This document shows positions 1 through 9,956 of a stretch of DNA of 32,650 nt, in pieces; positions within the stretch are counted from its first letter, which is position 1; the number at the start of each line of letters is the position of its first letter. Source of the DNA: a virus; the IMG/VR virus record IMGVR_UViG_3300042868_000890, positions 1-32,650 of that record, one strand, 5' to 3'. The translations under genes were made by a program, and so were the position numbers. A model generated the notes under the pieces. That model had not been told where the DNA came from. It saw only the letters and a program-made list of their open reading frames with translations, and ran no database searches.

Positions 1-1000
1 TCCTTGCCGTACTTGCAGATGCAGTTAACTCAGACAAGTTGTTAGCTGTCAGCAAGTAACTAGCACCAGACACATAAGCCGCCACCCAAGCAGAGCCTGT
101 ATACAGACGCATCTCTGGCACGGTAGTGTTGTAGTACAAAGCGCCAGCAAGCAGTGCGTTGCCGTCATTGTCTACAGATGGATCACTTGTTTTACTACCA
201 AGATAGCGATCATCAAAGCTGTCGTATGCCGCCAATGTTGCATCTCTAGCCGCCTCTGCCGCAGTCTGTGCAGTTGATGCATTACTAGCAGATGTTGCCG
301 CATTGGTAGCATTGGTAGATGCATTCTGAATTGCAACAATATTTGTAGCATTTGTTGTAACTGCCGCAGATATACCAGCAACAGTTGTGACATTGCCAGA
401 TATGCCTGCAACCGTATTGATATTTGTATTGTTGCCAGCAACCGTGTTAACACTAGCAATGTTGGTGGCCACCGTATTGATGTTGGCAGACTGAGCAATC
501 ACTGTAGTCATAGAGTCCAACGCTGGACCATTGACAGGATCACCAGTAGTTTCATCAAATGCCAGCACCTTGCCTTTACGTGATGACTTAACTGGCAATA
601 TCATATTGACATCAGTTGGATCAGTGATAGGCGCTTTTAATCCACGGCTGGCTTCTTCTTTAATCTGCTGTGAATAAATAACCAGACTGTCAAACTCATC
701 ATTGAGTGTGTTGGCAAACAAGTCACCGCCAGTTACAAAGTCACTAGCGCGCTCAATTGCACGATTACCAACCAGTGTGATCTGATCAGCACCAGTTGCG
801 GCAACTACAAGCGTTACAGAGCCAGTACCATTTGCATTGATAGTAACTGTGTAGTTAGTAGTCAGTGTCAACAGGGTTGTGTTCTTGTAAACAGCAATGT
901 CTGTATTGGTGAGAATCTCAAAACTAAAACTGTACGGACCAACTCCAGCCGAGCCAGAGTAGACAACTCTGCGGGTTACATCTGATATTGGATAACTCAT
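1..1000 (-). CDS. Tail fibre protein, N-terminal part (cut by left edge)
   Basis: The ATG at 1000 opens 333 codons with no stop before the edge, so the 3' end lies outside the window. The first 130 or so residues resemble the T7 gp17 N-terminal domain that anchors fibres to the tail (start MSYPISDVTRRVVY, then a motif around 'GNRAIERASDF'). After residue 180 come repeated NTVA / NINTVAG units and an Ala/Ser/Thr-rich stretch with heptad character, the usual trimeric shaft. The last visible residues (LTANNLSELTASASTAR) suggest the start of another shaft segment. The ribosome site AAGGAG lies directly after the stop of the gp16-like gene upstream. The receptor-binding tip is not in this fragment. 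The fibre role is clear; its full length is unknown. Confidence 0.85.
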   Translation of the reverse strand, partial: MSYPISDVTRRVVYSGSAGVGPYSFSFEILTNTDIAVYKNTTLLTLTTNYTVTINANGTGSVTLVVAATGADQITLVGNRAIERASDFVTGGDLFANTLNDEFDSLVIYSQQIKEEASRGLKAPITDPTDVNMILPVKSSRKGKVLAFDETTGDPVNGPALDSMTTVIAQSANINTVATNIASVNTVAGNNTNINTVAGISGNVTTVAGISAAVTTNATNIVAIQNASTNATNAATSASNASTAQTAAEAARDATLAAYDSFDDRYLGSKTSDPSVDNDGNALLAGALYYNTTVPEMRLYTGSAWVAAYVSGASYLLTANNLSELTASASTAR

Positions 1001-1012
1001 TTATTTAACTCC

Positions 1013-4000
1013 TTAGTCTTTCGGCTCTCGTTTAATCATATCAATGTGCAAGTCTGCTTTTGCTTTGTTATTAGCAATGTTTCTTTGCATGTCTTGATAT
1101 ACCAGCATTGTTGGTGACTTGAGAGCCTCATCACGGTATGCACTTACTGTTTCAGATAATTTTCCAGCAAGACCAGCAAATGCACCAGCCTTAGTCTCAG
1201 AACTAAATGCTGTCATATCGCTGGCTATTTGCTGGCGCAAAGATACGCCATTCAAGGAAACCTTATTCATTGATAGCAACAAGTCAGAATATTCATTGTC
1301 ATTTAACTTGACATTATCAATAGTCTTACTTGGGTAATTTACGATCATCCGGCCACGCTTGTCAGACAATTCACGCAACTTTGTTGACAAAGCATCGTTC
1401 TTCTCATCCTTCATAAAGCTGGCAGACTCAACCTCTGTTCCCCAAAGGTTGCGCTTTGGCTTGAGGTCTGTAGACATCAGCGGAGTGCCGGCCATCCAAC
1501 TGCGAATGGCAAAGTCAAAGTATTTAACTTCAGATGGCAGGCTTGGATCAAGCGTTACATCACGCTTTGTTGGATCAATAGTGCGCTCAATCTGTCTCAG
1601 CATGGCAGAGAATGGCATTGGCACTGGAGCAACGCCACCGGCTAGATTTTGCGTATAAGTTCCAAAGAATTTATTCATAATCTCGCCAGTTTTCTCACCA
1701 CTAGTATCACGGGTTACTTCTTGAAAAGCATCAAAGAACTTGCCAAGCCCATCCATCATTGGTAGTTGGCCAATGTATTTAAATGGCAATAGCGTTGAGT
1801 ACAACAGAAGATCGCCAAATGATGCGTCATCGTCTTTTCCGTAGATAGAACCAAGTTCAGCAACAGTTGCGGCAGAACACAGCAAACCACCAACAGGCTC
1901 AAGACCAGCGATAGAGTAATAAGTGCCATTCATTTTGACAGAGCATTCCTGCCAGCCTTCATTCTCTTTTAACCATTGACGCTTTTTAGGATCAGATGGG
2001 CCAAGGCCAGTAAGCATTCCCTCTGTCGTCATCCAATATGCCGTACCCATAATTGCAGAACCAGCATACATCTTGCCTAGAGCCATTTGACGACGAGCGC
2101 CACCGGCCTGCAATTCAGCACGAACTTCCGACATCACGGGAGCAAATGGTGTACGAGAAAGAATCTGTTTTTCAGCATTGATAACAGTCTTGACAAACGG
2201 TGCAAGCAAAGTACCTACTGGCAAACCAGTTGGGTTGTCATCAAGTGCTTTGCGCGTAGCCAGTACCCAGTTACCAAAGCCACCCATGTCAGACTGAAGT
2301 GATGCTTCTTTTACAGCAAGATCAAGTCTTTCTAAAGTATCAACGCTTGGATTGGTAATCTCATCAGCCATCAACATCATGGCATCATCTGAACTCATGC
2401 CATTTTTAATATTGACTGCGGCATCACGTCCAGCAATTCGACGCAGTTCCATGTTGGCCACAAGTGCCTTAGTACCCTCGTCAACAAACAACGCACCACG
2501 GAAAGGCAGACGGATAGCTTTACCAGCAAAGTCTGTCATGTGGGCAATGGGGCTGTCTGGGTCTTTAAATAACTTTGAAGTAATGGCAGGGTCTGGCTGA
2601 GTATCAATATTTCTACCGACACCGTAGACAGGAGCATCATTCTTGAACGCTTTAGATGCGGCTCTTAATGCATCAATACTTCCAGTGAAGAAGTTTGCCA
2701 GTTCAATGGCTGACTCTGCTGTTGACACAAAGTCTTCAGTAACTTCACCACGAGTTTTTGTCCAAGCAAAATCAGTAGCACGGCCAAGTGTTGAAGCAAA
2801 TGCTGTATCAATTGGGCGCATAAATGACTGGAAAGCAGAACCAAAGAACATTCTTGTAAATGTTGCTGGAGAAGACATGATGGCAGACATCCATACTTCT
2901 TTCCACACATTACCAATGACTTGCATTCTTCTGCCACCCTCTTGAATAAACTTTGCTTTTTCAGCATCGTTAAGCAAGTCCATCATGGTTACCATGTTCT
3001 TGATGTTCTTAGCACCACCAAGTTCAGCGATCATTGATGTCAATTGTTCTGCATCAATAGCGCCAGCATCATCCTTGTATACACGGGATGCACGTAAGGC
3101 ACGACCAGCCTCAGACTTTGCCGCTTTAAAATTCATTTGCATAGCGGCATGAACAGTTAACTGATTAGTAAAGTCAACCAGTAATGCGTCATCATTTTTG
3201 CCTGTTTCAGCAAGCGCCTTAATTTGCTGGCGCATGTTTTCAATCTTCATTGCAGAAGATTTAATTACTATCTTAGATGCTTGTAATTGTTCTGCGTTAT
3301 ATACAGTTCCTATTTGCCGCTTTAGCAAGTCAGGAGCCATATTCATCTGAGTAGCCAAGTCGTTTAGTTCATCATCACTGATAACACCACGCTTGGCGGC
3401 AGAGAACTCACTTGCAAATACTTCCTCAGTCTTGCGGATCACAAAGTCAATATCTTCTGGTGACTTCATGTTCTGGAAACTGATGTCTAGCGGTATATCA
3501 TCTGGTGCTTCACCAGTGAAATACGCCTTTATCTTGGCGGCATCCACAACAGGAATCAAATCAGGACGCTCTGTTGACGGTAGAACATTGTCAACAACCA
3601 TTGGCTCTAGCTTGATTACATCAGTCTGGCCTTCAGGCAGTATTGTTGTAGTCTCTGAATCTGGCATAACAGGAGCAACTTCTTGCTTGGCCGCTTTATT
3701 GGCCTCCCGTGTAGCCTTTGCTTTCTCAGCAGTGGAAGCCTTCTTCTTGGCCTCAGCCGCCATTGTTGCTTCTTCTTTAAGCATTTCAATGGCATTGGCA
3801 TTGTCTTTTGCTACTTGTTTAAGGACATCTTTGCTTTTAGTGCCTTGTTTAATAATGCGTACAACGTCTTCTAAGCCAGCAACTTGCACACCTTCTGGTG
3901 GAATGATCTGGTCAGACTCAGCGTCTTGTAATGCTGACTCGTTTCCAGTAGGTGCGGGAGCGCCTGCATCAGACATCATTGCCGTTAATCGGTCTTCTAA

Positions 4001-4015
4001 TGGGGCGATAGCCAT
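1013..4015 (-). CDS. Large internal virion / DNA-ejection protein (T7 gp16-like position)
   Basis: A 1000-residue protein in the position of the largest podovirus ejection protein, between the other internal proteins and the fibre. It is rich in Ala, Lys, Asp and Met, with long predicted helices and a charged Ala/Lys segment at about residues 75-110. Moderately hydrophobic glycine-rich stretches occur at about 640-760. I see no lytic transglycosylase motif at the N-terminus, where T7 gp16 carries one. The start overlaps the upstream stop (TAATG) with AGGAG just before it. In T7 such proteins leave the capsid and form a conduit through the cell envelope for DNA entry. Assignment rests on size and gene order more than on recognised sequence motifs. 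Confidence 0.7.
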   Translation of the reverse strand: MAIAPLEDRLTAMMSDAGAPAPTGNESALQDAESDQIIPPEGVQVAGLEDVVRIIKQGTKSKDVLKQVAKDNANAIEMLKEEATMAAEAKKKASTAEKAKATREANKAAKQEVAPVMPDSETTTILPEGQTDVIKLEPMVVDNVLPSTERPDLIPVVDAAKIKAYFTGEAPDDIPLDISFQNMKSPEDIDFVIRKTEEVFASEFSAAKRGVISDDELNDLATQMNMAPDLLKRQIGTVYNAEQLQASKIVIKSSAMKIENMRQQIKALAETGKNDDALLVDFTNQLTVHAAMQMNFKAAKSEAGRALRASRVYKDDAGAIDAEQLTSMIAELGGAKNIKNMVTMMDLLNDAEKAKFIQEGGRRMQVIGNVWKEVWMSAIMSSPATFTRMFFGSAFQSFMRPIDTAFASTLGRATDFAWTKTRGEVTEDFVSTAESAIELANFFTGSIDALRAASKAFKNDAPVYGVGRNIDTQPDPAITSKLFKDPDSPIAHMTDFAGKAIRLPFRGALFVDEGTKALVANMELRRIAGRDAAVNIKNGMSSDDAMMLMADEITNPSVDTLERLDLAVKEASLQSDMGGFGNWVLATRKALDDNPTGLPVGTLLAPFVKTVINAEKQILSRTPFAPVMSEVRAELQAGGARRQMALGKMYAGSAIMGTAYWMTTEGMLTGLGPSDPKKRQWLKENEGWQECSVKMNGTYYSIAGLEPVGGLLCSAATVAELGSIYGKDDDASFGDLLLYSTLLPFKYIGQLPMMDGLGKFFDAFQEVTRDTSGEKTGEIMNKFFGTYTQNLAGGVAPVPMPFSAMLRQIERTIDPTKRDVTLDPSLPSEVKYFDFAIRSWMAGTPLMSTDLKPKRNLWGTEVESASFMKDEKNDALSTKLRELSDKRGRMIVNYPSKTIDNVKLNDNEYSDLLLSMNKVSLNGVSLRQQIASDMTAFSSETKAGAFAGLAGKLSETVSAYRDEALKSPTMLVYQDMQRNIANNKAKADLHIDMIKREPKD

Positions 4016-4806
4016 TATTTAGGCTCCTGCGGAAATAGTGGCATTGTGCCAGATTTTATTGATTTACCAGCCTTTTTTGCAGTGCCAACAGCGGCCTCTA
4101 CAACACCGGCAGTTCCAGTACCAGCAGGGATTAAACCAGCCGCATCCAACACATCCCACATATCAGGCAAGTTACCAGTGCCAAGAGCCTCAGCAATCCT
4201 AGCAACGCCACGCAGGCCGATAACCTCAGACACAGGGGTAGCCTTTAACAAGTCCCCAACAGTGACTTCTACGGGCTTTAAACCCAATGTGGCAGGCACT
4301 TCCTCACCAGTAGCAGGATTGATTTGTCTAGGGGTTGGCTTTAAGTCAGTAGGGATTGTCAGCTTTGTGTCTGGGTCAAACCCGCCCGGTATGATCAACT
4401 GCATGGTGTCGTACAAAGTAGCACCCTTGTCTACCTGATCTGCCATCCAATTAGCACCTTTTGATATCACTCTTGCAAACGGATTCATGTCTGGCTCAAG
4501 ACCAACATTAGGTTTGCGTTTGACAATGGCTTTTGGATACATACCAAATGCCGCACCACCATCAGAAGTTACTGGAGATGGACCAGCGGCAACTTGAACT
4601 TCCGGCATAGGCGCATCACGCATTCCAAGAAAATAACGCAGGCCAGCCTCTGACTCATAAAACACAGATTCTTTGCCATTACCATCATCATCAAATTCAT
4701 AACGCTTGTCAGTAGCATCAGCGCCTTCTAGCAAAGCGCCAGCCACACCTTCTGTCGACATATAGAAATCTGCGTGATACAAGTCTGAAATAGTAGGTTG
4801 CTTCAT
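4015..4806 (-). CDS. Hypothetical virion-region protein
   Basis: 263 residues, not recognised. It sits between the gp15-like and gp16-like internal virion genes and is translationally linked to both: GAGGAA precedes its ATG at 4806, and its stop overlaps the next start as TAATG. The N-terminal third is acidic and aromatic, the middle is proline-rich, and the C-terminal 80 residues are rich in Ala, Gly and Val with short hydrophobic stretches and end in a basic tail. No enzyme motif is visible. Position suggests a minor virion or ejection protein, possibly a fourth core component. That is inference from context. Confidence 0.6.
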   Translation of the reverse strand: MKQPTISDLYHADFYMSTEGVAGALLEGADATDKRYEFDDDGNGKESVFYESEAGLRYFLGMRDAPMPEVQVAAGPSPVTSDGGAAFGMYPKAIVKRKPNVGLEPDMNPFARVISKGANWMADQVDKGATLYDTMQLIIPGGFDPDTKLTIPTDLKPTPRQINPATGEEVPATLGLKPVEVTVGDLLKATPVSEVIGLRGVARIAEALGTGNLPDMWDVLDAAGLIPAGTGTAGVVEAAVGTAKKAGKSIKSGTMPLFPQEPK

Positions 4807-4808
4807 GC

Positions 4809-6530
4809 TTATTCCTCTGCTTGCTTTCTAGCTTTACGAAGGTTTTGTATACCAATCTTGGCCGCACTAATACTGCCTTCATTAGCCTTGTTTTTGACTG
4901 CTTGAGCAATTGCCGCGTTAACTGCCGCATCATCATATAGATCAACGTTATTTAACTCTTTTAGTTGCGAACGTACAGCTTCAGCCGCTTTTTCATTTGC
5001 AGTTAATAAATATGGCCTGATCAATGTCTTAGCGTTATCTCTAATATCTGAGGCTTTCTTTCTTATTTGCTCTGAAGTTGGATATTTACCGTCTGCATCT
5101 GGTGTAGATGCAAATTTACGCAAATCAAGTTCACCAGTATTCTTGGTGTTAATCGCAATCGACTTGCCTTCTTTTGAATTAATCTCAGGTGGCAACATAG
5201 AGTTCTGGATGTTTAAAGCCAGTTCAATTTGCTTAACACCCCACGTCACATCATCGCTTGGATTAGCAATGTTTACCACAAATGTTTTGGCAGTATCGTT
5301 CTTTAACAAACCAGATTTCTTAGCGGAAATAACATCTTCTACCGTGGCAGTACCAGCAGATATATTGCGTTGAATTGTTGCCAATGTCTGCAAGTCATCC
5401 TGCTTTGCACCTTGCGTGTTGTAGTTATCAAGCCACTCACGGGCAGACTTTAGCGTAGATGGGTCAACAGCCAATGTTTGCAATTGCTTAAAGTACTGGC
5501 TTGGATTGCTAGACATATACATCTTGCGTAAGATGTCATTAGCATCAAATTGCTCTGCCGCCAAGAATGAATCTCTTGAATTCTTTTGGAAAGTAAATTG
5601 CTCAATAATGGATTGTCTTGTCAGCTTTTTCTGATCACTACCCATGCTGTCCCAGATAGGTTGCATCTTTCCAAAGTCACCAGCAAGAATCTTGTTTAAC
5701 TTGTCAACACGGTTAGCACCAAAGTCCTTGGATGTAGCGTAATCAGAGATGACGTTTTTCTTTGCTGATTCAGCAATGATCATCGCCTTTTCCCAAATCT
5801 CATTGCTTCCACCCAAGATACCAACAGAGTCTGCATACTTTTGCAGTTTGCTGTTTAGCATTTTTGTGATATCAATTGGCTTTCCAGTTTGTGGATCAAT
5901 AGAGTCAATCTGATACGTCATTATGTCTTCTAGTTGCTTACCCAATGTAGGCAACATAGCTGTGTACTCAGCCTTCTTTTGACCAAGGAAAGTTTTTAAC
6001 TCTAGTTCTGAAATCTTTTTATACGATGTGCTGGCAACGCTGGCCAAAGAAGCACGATGCTTCAATGAGTACTCAGGGCTAACAGCAATCATTGCGGCAG
6101 ACTGGCCATCCATCAGGTCAGCCAGACGTTGCTGTGCTTGCACCTTTGTAATCTGACCCATCTGGAAATTACGCTCAATCGTGTCAGCCTCTGCGTCTGC
6201 CTTTAAAAGCAACTCAGAAGATAAGCGTTGGGCAACTACGCTTTGATATGTCTCTTGGAATACAGCGCCAGCACCCTTTACTTTGAGTGCGGCAGGATTA
6301 GAGATTGCCTCATTTAACTGAGCATTTGTGGGAGGATTCTCCACAGCGTATTTAATAGCCTGTTTCTTGGCTTCAGTAGTAGCAGACTCTTCTGCATACG
6401 CAAACATGCGATCTAGATTCTGACTTAACTGCGACAAGCCCTGTGCCTGCACTTGTTGTGCAACTGGGTTGATGCGCGGCATATCAGCGTACTGAACGCC
6501 TAGATTTTGATAGCGTGGTAGATCAGCCAT
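4809..6530 (-). CDS. Internal virion protein (T7 gp15-like)
   Basis: 573 residues, largely predicted alpha-helical and rich in Ala, Gln, Lys and Ser. The N-terminus (PRYQNLGVQYADMPRIN) matches the short 'core protein' opening common in podovirus internal proteins. The gene lies directly between gp14-like and gp16-like genes, as in T7, where gp15 forms part of the internal core and then a periplasmic tube during DNA ejection. GGAG followed by TTAA ATG places the start immediately after the upstream stop. No catalytic motif is seen. Confidence 0.75.
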   Translation of the reverse strand: MADLPRYQNLGVQYADMPRINPVAQQVQAQGLSQLSQNLDRMFAYAEESATTEAKKQAIKYAVENPPTNAQLNEAISNPAALKVKGAGAVFQETYQSVVAQRLSSELLLKADAEADTIERNFQMGQITKVQAQQRLADLMDGQSAAMIAVSPEYSLKHRASLASVASTSYKKISELELKTFLGQKKAEYTAMLPTLGKQLEDIMTYQIDSIDPQTGKPIDITKMLNSKLQKYADSVGILGGSNEIWEKAMIIAESAKKNVISDYATSKDFGANRVDKLNKILAGDFGKMQPIWDSMGSDQKKLTRQSIIEQFTFQKNSRDSFLAAEQFDANDILRKMYMSSNPSQYFKQLQTLAVDPSTLKSAREWLDNYNTQGAKQDDLQTLATIQRNISAGTATVEDVISAKKSGLLKNDTAKTFVVNIANPSDDVTWGVKQIELALNIQNSMLPPEINSKEGKSIAINTKNTGELDLRKFASTPDADGKYPTSEQIRKKASDIRDNAKTLIRPYLLTANEKAAEAVRSQLKELNNVDLYDDAAVNAAIAQAVKNKANEGSISAAKIGIQNLRKARKQAEE

Positions 6531-6995
6531 TTAACTCCACCAATCTTTAGCAGGAGTAGCAACTCTCTGCGATCTATAGTACCCAGTGCCAGCAGTGGCA
6601 AGAGCATTCATAGTTCCAAGCGCCTCAGCCGCTCTAGCACCAGATTGCAGACTCTGCGACTGTGCCAAGCCACCATAGATAGCCAACTCAGCATTCTCTT
6701 TTGCCATACCAAACTCAACACCAGCCTTTTCAGAACTAATCTCTTGCAATGTCATTGGACTGCCGGTATCAGGGTTTACACCACCAGCGGCCGCACGGGC
6801 GCGTATAGCACCGCGAATTTGTTCTTGTCTATCAAGTACAGCAATTGCCTGTTTGTTGTAATTCAAAGCACCTTGTCGGCCTTGTAATTCAGCCTGCTGT
6901 GCTTGTATTCTCATACCAATAGCCTGCTGTTGGGCAGACAATAGCGTACTGGTAGTAGATACAACAGCGGCCGCAATCATTACATACTCTGCCAT
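6531..6995 (-). CDS. Internal virion protein (T7 gp14-like)
   Basis: 154 residues. A hydrophobic, small-residue N-terminal segment (about residues 4-22) could insert in a membrane. It is followed by a long Gln/Ala-rich helix and the motif RGAIRARAAAGGVNPDTGS, which recurs in podovirus internal virion protein B homologues. In T7 gp14 leaves the capsid first and forms a pore in the outer membrane. The gene overlaps the tail tubular B stop (TAATG at 6995) with GGAGG upstream, so the two are coupled. Family recognition is good at motif level. Confidence 0.8.
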   Translation of the reverse strand: MAEYVMIAAAVVSTTSTLLSAQQQAIGMRIQAQQAELQGRQGALNYNKQAIAVLDRQEQIRGAIRARAAAGGVNPDTGSPMTLQEISSEKAGVEFGMAKENAELAIYGGLAQSQSLQSGARAAEALGTMNALATAGTGYYRSQRVATPAKDWWS

Positions 6996-8977
6996 TATGT
7001 GCCTCCGTATATAGAAAGTTTGTATTCAAGACCTAGCAACGTCATTTTGAGCGGCAAGTCTTGGCCAATTGTAATTTGTGCATCTTGGTCATATCCCAAA
7101 ATTCCACCAACTTTCTTAGTACCAGTAAACGATGGCATAGCATTATCAAGAATGTCAACAGTGTCTAGCGTCCTGATAGGAACTAGATTGCCATTGATTT
7201 TCAAATGCTGAGTTTCATACAGCAAAGCATTAACTTCAATAATGCGCTTAACAAAGCCAGTACGCACACCCGCGGCCAATCTTGGCTCTACCGGCAATGT
7301 CTTGATAGACACGGTAAACGGCAATCCAACTTCATAACTTGTTGTGCTGGCGCGGTCAAAGGTTACTGATCCACCACCACTTACCACCTCATCAGACAAC
7401 ACACTTCCATCACAGATGACGTTTAGTGTTTTACCAATATGAGGAAGACTGGTTGCAGTAGCCGAAGCGCCACCAGAGAACGCACAATCAGTGAACTTGG
7501 TAGTATCAAACACCTCAACGTAGTACTTGTCCACGCTGTTAAACGTGCGCTTGACAACAACATAGATGTCTTCAATGTCAACACCAACGTCTTTAAACAG
7601 ACCATCAGTGGTAATTCTGCTTGGTGCTACCACCTCTTGCTGGCGTAGGATTGAGTAAGCCGCCATCGTGCCATCGCCATTGAGCAAGTACAAGGTATCA
7701 GACTCTTCCGTAGAAGTAGCCTTACGCAACGCCAACTCTTGTGGGCTGATGATCAAATGGCTAGACAATAAGCTAATGCTTGTGCTTATGTATGACAGCG
7801 TTGTATCGCTGAACGTAAACTCATTGAGTGCTTTGCCTTGGCGCTGTATATACAAAGTACCAGACTGCAAGATTTGAACTCGTATGCCTTCTCTAGAGCC
7901 ACTACGGCTGACAGAACGAACAAAGAAGTTTGCAGGCGTAATAGGCTCTAGTCCGTTTTGCGGAACATAGAACTCGCCACCAGTAGTAAACACTTGCAGA
8001 TCACGGCCAGAAATAATGTCCGTAATGATGTTCAAACTGTTGGTGTCTAGCGTTGCCTCAATCGCATCGTCATCGTAGGCTTGATCAGGCGTAAAGTCAA
8101 AGAACAAGTTAACTTTGCTACCCCAAACGGTAGACGGACGTGACTTAGAGCCGCCAAAGTACAAGCGTCCCTCATGGAATGTGCAAGTACGTGGCCAGCC
8201 CTTGGTAGAACTCCACACATCTTCATAGCCAGACTCATACTCCCATCCACCAGAAGCCATTGCACTGGTATCAAAGAACGGAACTTCAGTTACAGCAGAC
8301 ACAACAGTACCGCTGGTAAAACCAACAATGCGCGCACGTCCCTGCACACCTCCATTGACATACTGACCAACACTGCCAGACGTAAACACACTGCTTCCTG
8401 CCGTTAACGTGATGCTTCCAGATGTTGCAGACGGAGTCAAAGTAGACGCTGGGTTGCTAGAACTTACGGTATAAGCATACTTAGGAATGCTAGTAAAAGA
8501 GATGTTGCTAACAGTCCAACTGGCATCTGTACCGCCACGAACAATCGTAATAGGGTTAATGTCTTTGTGCGTAATGATCAACGTATCAGCAGATTGCGTC
8601 CAGCACATGGTAGACAAGATGCTACTGGTAACAGCAGTAACCACCAGATATGGGTTGCCAGTGCCATTGATGTTTGTAATCAGGGTCTTGTCTTTAAATA
8701 TATACATACGCTGATTGACAAATATCAGCATGTAACTGTCGTCTACGTTAAATTCAAATGGCACAGACCTAGTACCACTAGCAGGACTAGCCGCACTTGG
8801 AATCTCAACTATGTATTTCAGACCACCACGACGACGAACACCGCCTTGTGGTTGTACAAGAACATTAGTTAAAGTCTCAGCACCATTTTGGTATTGTTTT
8901 AAATCAACACGCGCTCTTAACAGTGGATCAATCTCACCACTGCTAAAGTTTGTCTGAATGCTGACAAGTCTTGTCAT
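6995..8977 (-). CDS. Tail tubular protein B (T7 gp12-like nozzle)
   Basis: 660 residues, close to the usual size of the family. The N-terminus reads QTNFSSGEIDPLLRARVDLKQY, continues with a 'GGVRRRGGLKY' motif and later 'TFHEGRLYFGGSKSRPSTVWGS', all typical of podovirus nozzle proteins. This beta-rich protein forms the distal end of the short tail and gates DNA exit. Its ATG overlaps the stop of tail tubular A (TGATG at 8977), so the two are translated in linked fashion. Confidence 0.92.
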   Translation of the reverse strand: MTRLVSIQTNFSSGEIDPLLRARVDLKQYQNGAETLTNVLVQPQGGVRRRGGLKYIVEIPSAASPASGTRSVPFEFNVDDSYMLIFVNQRMYIFKDKTLITNINGTGNPYLVVTAVTSSILSTMCWTQSADTLIITHKDINPITIVRGGTDASWTVSNISFTSIPKYAYTVSSSNPASTLTPSATSGSITLTAGSSVFTSGSVGQYVNGGVQGRARIVGFTSGTVVSAVTEVPFFDTSAMASGGWEYESGYEDVWSSTKGWPRTCTFHEGRLYFGGSKSRPSTVWGSKVNLFFDFTPDQAYDDDAIEATLDTNSLNIITDIISGRDLQVFTTGGEFYVPQNGLEPITPANFFVRSVSRSGSREGIRVQILQSGTLYIQRQGKALNEFTFSDTTLSYISTSISLLSSHLIISPQELALRKATSTEESDTLYLLNGDGTMAAYSILRQQEVVAPSRITTDGLFKDVGVDIEDIYVVVKRTFNSVDKYYVEVFDTTKFTDCAFSGGASATATSLPHIGKTLNVICDGSVLSDEVVSGGGSVTFDRASTTSYEVGLPFTVSIKTLPVEPRLAAGVRTGFVKRIIEVNALLYETQHLKINGNLVPIRTLDTVDILDNAMPSFTGTKKVGGILGYDQDAQITIGQDLPLKMTLLGLEYKLSIYGGT

Positions 8978-9591
8978 CAGTTTCTCACAGCAATCAGGGT
9001 AAAGTCTTCAAATGCAACAGTTGTATTGCCTTGTCCATCAATAACCATAGCAGTGCGGAAGTAACCACCGCGGCCGTTCTCGCCCGGTGTCCCAATCGCA
9101 GTAATCTGCCATTGCTGTGTCTTTGTAATCTGGTCAGTAATAGGATCAGCCAAGTGCCAAGCCACCATGTACTTGAGCAACTGGATGAAGTACGAAGGCA
9201 TCTCAGCCTCAGTAGGAAGATATTGGTAATCAATAACCACAGTCTCTTGGTTTGTCAGTAACTTATCACCTTGGATAACCCACTCAGTGTAAGTACCAGC
9301 ACCGACAGCAGTAGAGTTATACACACGACGAACAGTACCAAGTCTGTCAGACGGTAATTGATATTCGTATTTGTATTGGTTAACAGGCGTGTTAATAGTG
9401 CGCGCTAACTGGACTTTCTTAAAAGAGAAAGACCAAGGAAAAGATTGCAAGGTAGATTTTTTAATGTCAGGGTAGAGTCGATCACAGACGTTTGCTCCAT
9501 CCGTACCCTCATTAAAAGATGAGATAGGAGCCGCGCCAAGCAAAAGCAAGGCATCAGAACATACTTTTAGATCGGTATCACCACTTGCCAT
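8977..9591 (-). CDS. Tail tubular protein A (T7 gp11-like adaptor)
   Basis: 204 residues, the usual family length. It opens with a 'CSDALLLLGAAPISSF' helix, then 'CDRLYPDIKKSTLQSFPWSFSFKK' and 'YEYQLPSDRL', which are hallmark motifs of the gp11 family. The protein forms a ring between portal and nozzle. GAGGTGATAT precedes the ATG at 9591. A hairpin terminator lies just upstream, so this tail module may be transcribed at a different level from the capsid genes. Confidence 0.93.
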   Translation of the reverse strand: MASGDTDLKVCSDALLLLGAAPISSFNEGTDGANVCDRLYPDIKKSTLQSFPWSFSFKKVQLARTINTPVNQYKYEYQLPSDRLGTVRRVYNSTAVGAGTYTEWVIQGDKLLTNQETVVIDYQYLPTEAEMPSYFIQLLKYMVAWHLADPITDQITKTQQWQITAIGTPGENGRGGYFRTAMVIDGQGNTTVAFEDFTLIAVRN

Positions 9592-9609
9592 ATATCACCT
9601 CAAAATGTG

Positions 9610-9645
9610 AGAAAGGCCAACCTCCAGATAACTAGAAGTTGGCCT
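9610..9645 (-). terminator. Hairpin terminator after capsid-associated gene
   Basis: On the minus strand, perfect 8-bp arms AGGCCAAC (9645-9638) and GTTGGCCT (9621-9614) flank a 16-nt loop and are followed by TTTCTCAC. The T-run is short, so it may only partly stop transcription from capsid into tail genes. Confidence 0.6.
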
Positions 9646-9662
9646 GTTCACTTAACTACTGA

Positions 9663-9944
9663 TTAATCAGTATCAGTTGCTGTAACTGTCACACCGTCAG
9701 TGATGTCAACCACGCCAGAAGCGTTGCTGACCACATAAGCAGTAGACATAACTGGTGTACCACCAGTGGCGCTGTAACAGAAAACGATGTCACCGACTCT
9801 CAACACTGATGCGACAGAGTTGAAGTAGCCAGAAACACGAATTACTGATTGAGCGTCAGTTGATGAATAGCTATAAATAGCTGGTGCGTTGCCAGATTTA
9901 GACTGGCCACCGATAGCGTTAAAGCCTGTTGCTGAGAATGCCAT
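9663..9944 (-). CDS. Small capsid-associated protein
   Basis: 93 residues, beginning MAFSATGFNAIGGQSKSGNAP. The rest is beta-rich (VLRVGDIVFCYS, STAYVVSN) and low in charge. A protein of this kind usually follows the major capsid gene in podoviruses of aquatic bacteria. It is a fair candidate for a capsid decoration or stabilising protein, but I know no proven function. AAGGAG lies between the capsid stop and this ATG. A hairpin terminator follows the stop. Confidence 0.75.
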   Translation of the reverse strand: MAFSATGFNAIGGQSKSGNAPAIYSYSSTDAQSVIRVSGYFNSVASVLRVGDIVFCYSATGGTPVMSTAYVVSNASGVVDITDGVTVTATDTD

Positions 9945-9956
9945 GATGTGTACTCC

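Noticed and set aside
3393-4022. 209-codon plus-strand ORF opposite the gp16-like gene
   Set aside because: It lies wholly antisense to a well-supported gene, has low-complexity Ser/Ala composition and no ribosome site; it mirrors the codon pattern of the other strand.
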